A stretch of DNA of 11,881 nt from an uncultured Oscillospiraceae bacterium (lineage in GTDB: Bacteria; Bacillota; Clostridia; Oscillospirales; Oscillospiraceae). Location: NCBI GenBank assembly GCA_944385595.1, contig CALWXY010000164.1, positions 1 through 11,881 of the forward strand, in the 5' to 3' direction. Below are positions 7,079-11,881 of the stretch, piece after piece. How positions within the stretch are numbered: position 1 is the stretch's first letter; every line of letters begins with the position of its first letter. The notes under the pieces were generated by a model. It made no database searches. It had not been told where the DNA came from and saw nothing but the letters and a program-made list of their open reading frames with translations. A program made the translations under genes and the position numbers.

Positions 7079-8293
7079 TTACTTCTGTTTGTAGTCCGCG
7101 AGGAAGTCGCCGAGGTCGCGCATGGCCTTGCCTATGCGCTCGGCCTCCGGCAGCATGACTATGCGGAAGTGGGCGTTATCCGGGCAGTCGAAGCCGCTGC
7201 CGGGGATAATCAGCACGTGCTTCGCGTGGAGGAAGTCCAGCGCGAACTGCTTGTCGCTCGTGATGTTGAAGCGCTGCTTGTCGAGCTTCGGGAAAAGGTA
7301 GAAGGCGGCGCGGTTTTTGACGTAGCTTATGCCCTCAATCTTATCCAGCTCGCGGCACACGGCCTCGCGCTGCTCATACAGTCTGCCGCCGGGCACGAGC
7401 ATGGCTTTGGTGCTGTCCGAATCGCTCAGGGCGGCGGGGATGACCAGCTGCGTCAGCGCGTTGCCGCACAGGCGCATCGCCGCCAGCGCCACGACGCCGT
7501 CGACCAGATCCTTGGCGTGCTTCGAGCCGCTTATGAGCATCCAGCCGCAGCGGAAGCCGCAGATGATGTGCGACTTCGACAGGCCGTTCATCGTGACGAC
7601 GGTGAGGTCCGGCGCGAGCGAGGCGGTGGAGAAGTGCTCCAGCCCGTCCATGACGAGGCGGTCGTATATCTCGTCGGAGAAGACGAGCAGCTTGTTCTGC
7701 CGGGCAATCTCCAGCATGTCGAGCAGCAGCTCCTTTGAGTAGAGCGCACCGGTGGGGTTATTGGGGTTTATTATGACCATCGCTCTTGTGCGGGAACTGA
7801 TTTTGCTCTTTATATCCTCGATATCGGGCATCCAGTCGTTTGCCTCGTCGCACTTGTAGAACACGGGTCTGCCGCCGGCCATATAGACGCAGTTCGACCA
7901 CAGCGAGTAGTTCGGCGAGGGGATGAGTATCTCGTCGCCGTTGTTGACGAAGGCCGTCATCACCATCTGCACCAGCTCGCTGACGCCGTTGCCTATGAAT
8001 ATATCGTCCATGCCGATATCTGCGACGCCCTTGGAGCGGTGGTATGCGAGAATTGCCTCGCGTGCCGGCGCCATGCCGCGCACATCGCAATATGCCACTG
8101 CCTTGTCTGCGTTTGCGATGAGTGCCTCTCGGACGCTGTCGGGCATGGTGAAGCCGAATATGGCGGGGTTGCCGGTGTTGAGGCGCAGCACGTCCACGCC
8201 CTCCGCCTGCATACGCAGAGCCTCCTGGTAGATGGGGCCGCGTATGTCGGAGTGGACTTCGGAGATCCTGCTGGAACGGACGAATTCAGTCAT
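7079..8293 (-). CDS. alaA: Glutamate-pyruvate aminotransferase (AlaA-like, PLP-dependent)
   Basis: This 404-residue fold-type I aminotransferase probably interconverts pyruvate plus glutamate with alanine plus 2-oxoglutarate. It shares long stretches with E. coli AlaA: SDIRGP near the N terminus, LRLNTGNPAIFGF (36-48), YIGNGVSEL-like FIGNGVSEL, INPNNPTGALYSKELL (175-190) and PGGRLYEQR. Key PLP residues are visible: N179 in NPNNPTG, D207 and Y210 in SDEIYD, the Schiff-base lysine K240 in NGLSK, and R248 in GFRCGW. Length matches the E. coli enzyme (405 residues). AAAGGAG lies 8 nt before the ATG. The gene follows mgtE by 37 nt with no terminator between, so it is probably the last gene of the ahcY-mgtE-alaA transcript. 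Related AlaA-like enzymes may accept other amino acids. Confidence 0.93.
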   Translation of the reverse strand: MTEFVRSSRISEVHSDIRGPIYQEALRMQAEGVDVLRLNTGNPAIFGFTMPDSVREALIANADKAVAYCDVRGMAPAREAILAYHRSKGVADIGMDDIFIGNGVSELVQMVMTAFVNNGDEILIPSPNYSLWSNCVYMAGGRPVFYKCDEANDWMPDIEDIKSKISSRTRAMVIINPNNPTGALYSKELLLDMLEIARQNKLLVFSDEIYDRLVMDGLEHFSTASLAPDLTVVTMNGLSKSHIICGFRCGWMLISGSKHAKDLVDGVVALAAMRLCGNALTQLVIPAALSDSDSTKAMLVPGGRLYEQREAVCRELDKIEGISYVKNRAAFYLFPKLDKQRFNITSDKQFALDFLHAKHVLIIPGSGFDCPDNAHFRIVMLPEAERIGKAMRDLGDFLADYKQK

Positions 8294-8330
8294 AATTGTT
8301 TCTCCTTTTATCGTTCTGTGCGCCGGAGGC

Positions 8331-9701
8331 TCAGGCTATGCCGAAGACCCTGGCGGATATCGAAAAGTAGATTATAAGCGCCACGACGTCCACCAGAGTG
8401 GATATCATGGGCGAGGCCATGAGCGCGGGGTCGAGCTTGCAGAGCTTTGCGAATATGGGCAGAGTGCAGCCCAGAGCTTTCGCGAGTATGATGGTGAAAA
8501 ACAGCGCCACGCAGGTCACCATCGCCACCAGCTCCTCGCCCGGGTACATGAGGATTATCCTTATATAGTTCAGCACCGCGAGTATGACGCCGCAGGCCGC
8601 GGCCACGCGGACTTCCTTCCACAGTATTTTCAGCACGTCGCTCGTCTCGATCTCGCCGACGGCCATACCGCGAATGATAAGCGTCGCCGCCTGGGAGCCG
8701 GCGTTGCCGCCCGTGCCGGTGAGCATGGGCATCAGCGTGACCAGCAGCGGCACCTGGACGTACACGTTTTCAAACACGCCGAGGATTATTCCGCTCAGTG
8801 TGCTTGAGAACATGAGCACCATCAGCCACGGTATTCGGTTTTTAACGAAGGTCAGCACACTTGTCTTGAGGTAGGGCTTCTCCGACGGCAGTATGGCCGC
8901 CATTTTCTCGAAGTCCTCGGTGGCCTCCTGCTCCATGACGTCGATGACGTCGTCGACGGTGACTATGCCGACGAGTCTGCCCTCTTTGTCGACCACCGGC
9001 ACGGCCAGCAGGTCGTAGTCGGAGAACATCTCCGAGACCTCCTCCTGGTCGTCGGTGGTGTGGACGCAGATGACATTGGTGTCCATTATATCGGAGATCA
9101 CCGCCTCGTCCTCAGAGAGGATGAGGTCCTTCACCGTGACGACGCCCTCGAGCCGTCTGTCGGCGGAGGTGACGTAGCAGATGTAGATGGTCTCCTTGTC
9201 GGCGCCTATGCGCCGTATGCGCGCTATGGACTCGCGCACGTTCATGTACTTCTTGAGGTCGATGAACTCGGCGGTCATTATGCTGCCGGCGGAGTTTTCC
9301 GGGTATTTGAGGTACTGGTTTATCAGGTTTCTCGTCTGCGGCGTGGCGGTGCGCATGACGCGCTTCACGACATTTGCCGGCAGCTCCTCCATCATGTCGA
9401 CGGCGTCGTCGACGTAGAGCTCCTCGATGATGCTGCCGAGCTCGGAGTCGCTTATGGAGTTAATGATGTGCTCCTGATCCTCAACGTCGAGGTTTGCAAA
9501 GACCTCCGCCCCCTGGGTTTTCGAGAGGAGGCGGAAGACTATTGCCATTCTGGTATTATCGAGCTCCGTGAGGAACTCGGAGATGTCGAACTCGTTCATA
9601 TCCTCCAGCATGAGCTGGAGCTCTTTAAGATTGCGGCTGTCCAGCAGCTCGAAGAGCCTGTCGCGCAGCGCCTCATAGTCCTGGTTATCCACGAAGCTCA
9701 C
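8331..9701 (-). CDS. mgtE: Magnesium transporter MgtE
   Basis: This 456-residue inner-membrane Mg2+ channel matches the usual family length of about 450. Residues 1-135 form the acidic MgtE N domain. Residues 138-262 are a CBS pair (SAGSIMTAEFIDL, then ISDIMDTNVICV and DLLAVPVVDKEGRLVGIVTVDDVIDV) that senses cytosolic Mg2+. Residues 285-456 hold about five membrane helices, with the pore signature MLTGTGGNAGSQAATLIIRG (326-345) and DPALMASP...TLVD near the end. The start is GTG at 9701, since no ATG occurs before residue 31 and homologues begin in this region; the ribosome binding site (GAAAGCGGGG) is weak. It starts 19 nt after the ahcY stop codon, so translation probably depends partly on coupling. 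No Mg-sensing leader is visible because the upstream DNA is coding. Confidence 0.95.
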   Translation of the reverse strand: MSFVDNQDYEALRDRLFELLDSRNLKELQLMLEDMNEFDISEFLTELDNTRMAIVFRLLSKTQGAEVFANLDVEDQEHIINSISDSELGSIIEELYVDDAVDMMEELPANVVKRVMRTATPQTRNLINQYLKYPENSAGSIMTAEFIDLKKYMNVRESIARIRRIGADKETIYICYVTSADRRLEGVVTVKDLILSEDEAVISDIMDTNVICVHTTDDQEEVSEMFSDYDLLAVPVVDKEGRLVGIVTVDDVIDVMEQEATEDFEKMAAILPSEKPYLKTSVLTFVKNRIPWLMVLMFSSTLSGIILGVFENVYVQVPLLVTLMPMLTGTGGNAGSQAATLIIRGMAVGEIETSDVLKILWKEVRVAAACGVILAVLNYIRIILMYPGEELVAMVTCVALFFTIILAKALGCTLPIFAKLCKLDPALMASPMISTLVDVVALIIYFSISARVFGIA

Positions 9702-9720
9702 CCCGCTTTCAGAATCGGGC

Positions 9721-10953
9721 TCAGATGCCGAGATACTCCCTCTGCCCGTCGCTGAGACTGTCTATCTCTATACCGAGGGTCTCGAGCTTGGTGAAGGCCA
9801 CCGCCCTGTCTATCTCGCGCGGCACGGGGTAGACGTCCGGCGCAAGGCCGCGGTGCTTTGCGAGGTACTCCGCGCTGCGCGCCTGGATGGCAAAGCTCAT
9901 ATCCATGATTTCCGCCGGGTGTCCGTCGCCGGAGGCGAGGTTCACAAGTCTGCCCTCGGCCAGCACGAAGAGGCTGCGCCCGTCGGGCATAACGAAGCCC
10001 TCTATATTATTGCGCGCCTCGTAGCGCTCCGCCGCGAGCTGCGCCAGCTCGTCGAGCGCAATCTCGACGTTGAAGTGGCCCGCGTTGCAGAGTATGGCGC
10101 CGTCGCGCATTTTCCCGAAGTGCTTTGCCGTGAGTATGTCGCGGCAGCCGGTGACGCAGACGAACACGTCCCCGAGCGGGGCGGCCTGCTCCATGGTCAT
10201 GACCTCGTAGCCGTCCATGACGGCCTCGATGGCGCGGACGGGGTCGACCTCAGTGACGATGACGCGCCCGCCCATGCCCTTTGCGCGCATGGCGACGCCC
10301 CTGCCGCACCAGCCGTAGCCCGCGACGACTATGTTCTTGCCCGCGACGATGAGGTTCGTCGTGCGGTTGATGCCGTCCCAGACGGACTGGCCTGTGCCGT
10401 AGCGGTTGTCGAAGAGGTGCTTGCAGTCGGCCTCGTTCACCATCATCATGGGAAAGCGCAGCTCGCCGGCGGCGGCCATGGCCTTGAGGCGGTGTATGCC
10501 GGTGGTGGTCTCCTCGCAGCCGCCTATGACGTCGGGTATGTAATCGGTGTATTTGGTGTGCATGAGGTGCACGAGGTCGCCGCCGTCGTCGATGATGATG
10601 TTCGGGCGGCACTCCAGCACGGCGCAGAGGTGAGCGTTATACTCCTCCTCGGTGGCGGCGTGCCAGGCGTGGACGTCTATGCCGCCGGCGGCGACTGCCG
10701 CGGCGACGTCGTCCTGAGTGGAGAGCGGATTGCAGCCGGTGACGTGCATCTCGGCGCCGCCCATGGCCATGACGCGGCAGAGCCAGGCCGTCTTGGCCTC
10801 CATATGTACGGACAGCGCTATGCGCAGTCCCTCAAACGGACGGGTGACTTTGAACTCCTCGGCTATTCTGCCGAGTATGGGCATGTTCCTCTGCACCCAC
10901 TTTATCTTGCGCTCGCCCGAGGGGGCGAGGTTTATATCCCTGATCTCATACAT
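9721..10953 (-). CDS. ahcY: S-adenosylhomocysteinase family protein, short form
   Basis: This 410-residue NAD-dependent hydrolase belongs to the SAM cycle and splits S-adenosylhomocysteine, or possibly S-inosylhomocysteine, to homocysteine and nucleoside. The substrate domain shows D122-D123-G-G-D-L, EETTTG (147-152), and K178 with D182-N183 in KHLFDN. The NAD domain has G212-x-G214-x-x-G217 in AGYGWCGRG, and NAGHFNVE (290-297) follows. It resembles the Thermotoga/methanogen short form more than the animal one. At the adenine pocket it reads H50-M-E-A-K54-T, where the human enzyme has HMTVET, so the N6-contacting Glu is Lys. The ATG at 10953 overlaps the preceding deaminase gene by 8 bp (ATGTATGA), indicating translational coupling. 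mgtE follows at 19 nt. Confidence 0.95.
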   Translation of the reverse strand: MYEIRDINLAPSGERKIKWVQRNMPILGRIAEEFKVTRPFEGLRIALSVHMEAKTAWLCRVMAMGGAEMHVTGCNPLSTQDDVAAAVAAGGIDVHAWHAATEEEYNAHLCAVLECRPNIIIDDGGDLVHLMHTKYTDYIPDVIGGCEETTTGIHRLKAMAAAGELRFPMMMVNEADCKHLFDNRYGTGQSVWDGINRTTNLIVAGKNIVVAGYGWCGRGVAMRAKGMGGRVIVTEVDPVRAIEAVMDGYEVMTMEQAAPLGDVFVCVTGCRDILTAKHFGKMRDGAILCNAGHFNVEIALDELAQLAAERYEARNNIEGFVMPDGRSLFVLAEGRLVNLASGDGHPAEIMDMSFAIQARSAEYLAKHRGLAPDVYPVPREIDRAVAFTKLETLGIEIDSLSDGQREYLGI

Positions 10954-11881
10954 TTGCGGTCATATTCCCCTCTGATTCAAGATTTTTACAGCGCTCCGCT
11001 GTCTCGGCGAGGACGCGCTCGGCGTCAAAGCGCGTGAAGCGGCCGCCGTCGAGCACAATCTCGCCGTCGATGATGACGGTGTCGGCCTTCAGCGCGGAGC
11101 TGGAGTAGCAGAACATGGACTTCGGGTCGCGCAGCGGGTGCTGCTCCGGCCCATCGAGCGGGAAGAGCGCGATATCGGCTCTCAGCCCCTCGCGCAGCTC
11201 GCCGGTGACGCCCTCAAGCCCCAGCGCTCTCGCGCCGTTTTTCGTGGCCATGTCGAAGCAGTCCGCCGCTGGCGCGACGGTCGGGTCTTTGGTGACGCCC
11301 TTGTGCACCAGCGAGAACAACTGCATCTCGCGGATTATGCTGAGGCTGTTGTTGCTCGCGGCGCTGTCGGTGCCGAGGCAGAGATTCACGCCGTGGCGGC
11401 GCAGCGAGGCCAGCGGCGGCAGGCCGTTGCCGAGCTTGAGGTTGCTGCCGGTGTTGACGGCCACGCTCACGCCCCTGTAGCTCAGTATATTGATGTCGCT
11501 TATGCTGAGTCTGACGCAGTGCGTCGCGACGCGACTGCCGCGGAGCACGACGCACCGGCCCTACACGTCGCTCGGCGAGCCGCTGTCCGTTCCGTGCCCG
11601 CCGCGCACCTCGCCGTCGGTCTCCGCGAGGTGGGTGTGTATGCCGAGGCCCAGCTCCCTGGCCTTGTCGGCGATCTCGCGCAGGTAGCTCTCGCCGCAGG
11701 TGTAGACTGCGTGCGGCGCCAGCATAAAGCCTATGCGGGAGCTGGTATTTCTATATTTGCCTATCTCCGTCTCAGCCTCGCGCAGGCGGCGCTTGCCGCC
11801 CTCGACGTCGTCCTCGCCGCCGGAGAGCCCGCGCGAGATGACGGCGCGCATTCCGCTGTCGAGCGCGGCCTGAACTGTCAC
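10946..11881 (-). pseudogene. mtaD: MTA/SAH deaminase-type amidohydrolase (MtaD family), partial and interrupted by an in-frame TAG
   Basis: This metal-dependent amidohydrolase would deaminate S-adenosylhomocysteine, 5'-methylthioadenosine or a related adenosine. The N-terminal part lies beyond the right edge. Visible family marks are GFMLAPHAVYTC, the metal ligand in HTHLAET, THCVRLS, NTGSNLKLGNG, and the Asp ligand in CLGTDSAASNNSL, followed by the usual C-terminal strand segment ending VIIDGEIVLDGG. A TAG at 11561-11563 interrupts the frame between HTHLAETDGEV and THCVRLS. Both sides stay in one frame and the interval is about the family length, yet 11549-11610 has none of the expected helix sequence. 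Two compensating indels, a point nonsense mutation or a sequence error could explain it. The 3' end overlaps ahcY by 8 bp. Family assignment is firm; loss of function is probable but not certain. Confidence 0.8.

Overview
The window looks like chromosome of a GC-rich, endospore-forming member of the Clostridia (Oscillospirales-like is my best guess). The evidence is a Bacillus/Clostridium-type yabM-mazG-hup-rqcP sporulation/cell-wall gene neighbourhood, a D,D-carboxypeptidase, AGGAGG-type ribosome binding sites, sigma-A-like promoters, and two perfect Spo0A boxes (TGTCGAA) spaced 10 bp apart. All but one of the genes lie on the minus strand. I see no tRNA, rRNA, CRISPR array, transposase or phage gene.

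From right to left, following minus-strand transcription: a SAM-cycle operon enters at the right edge. It starts with a metallo-amidohydrolase of the MTA/SAH deaminase (MtaD) family that carries an in-frame amber stop. It then overlaps a short-form S-adenosylhomocysteinase (ahcY), followed closely by an MgtE magnesium transporter and an AlaA-type aminotransferase. A strong bidirectional terminator (7032-7067) separates alaA from the only plus-strand gene.

That plus-strand gene (5942-7027) encodes a cytosolic sensor-kinase-like protein. It has an intact ATP-binding domain, but no histidine in the region where the phosphoacceptor should be. Its sigma-A-like promoter (5809-5838) is followed directly by tandem Spo0A boxes, in the geometry of a Spo0A-repressed promoter. 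It is divergent from a GapA-type glyceraldehyde-3-phosphate dehydrogenase gene, whose coenzyme-discriminating Asp is replaced by Ala.

Downstream of gap is the four-gene cluster for a MOP flippase, MazG, HU and the S4-domain protein RqcP, followed by a terminator and the 5' part of a D-Ala-D-Ala carboxypeptidase gene that leaves the window. The hup-rqcP gap holds a 255-bp cluster of five palindromes bounded by two inverted copies of a 23-bp palindrome.

The points I would follow up first are the Spo0A-box promoter with its His-less kinase, the possible S-inosylhomocysteine route suggested by the deaminase/ahcY pair, and the palindrome cluster.
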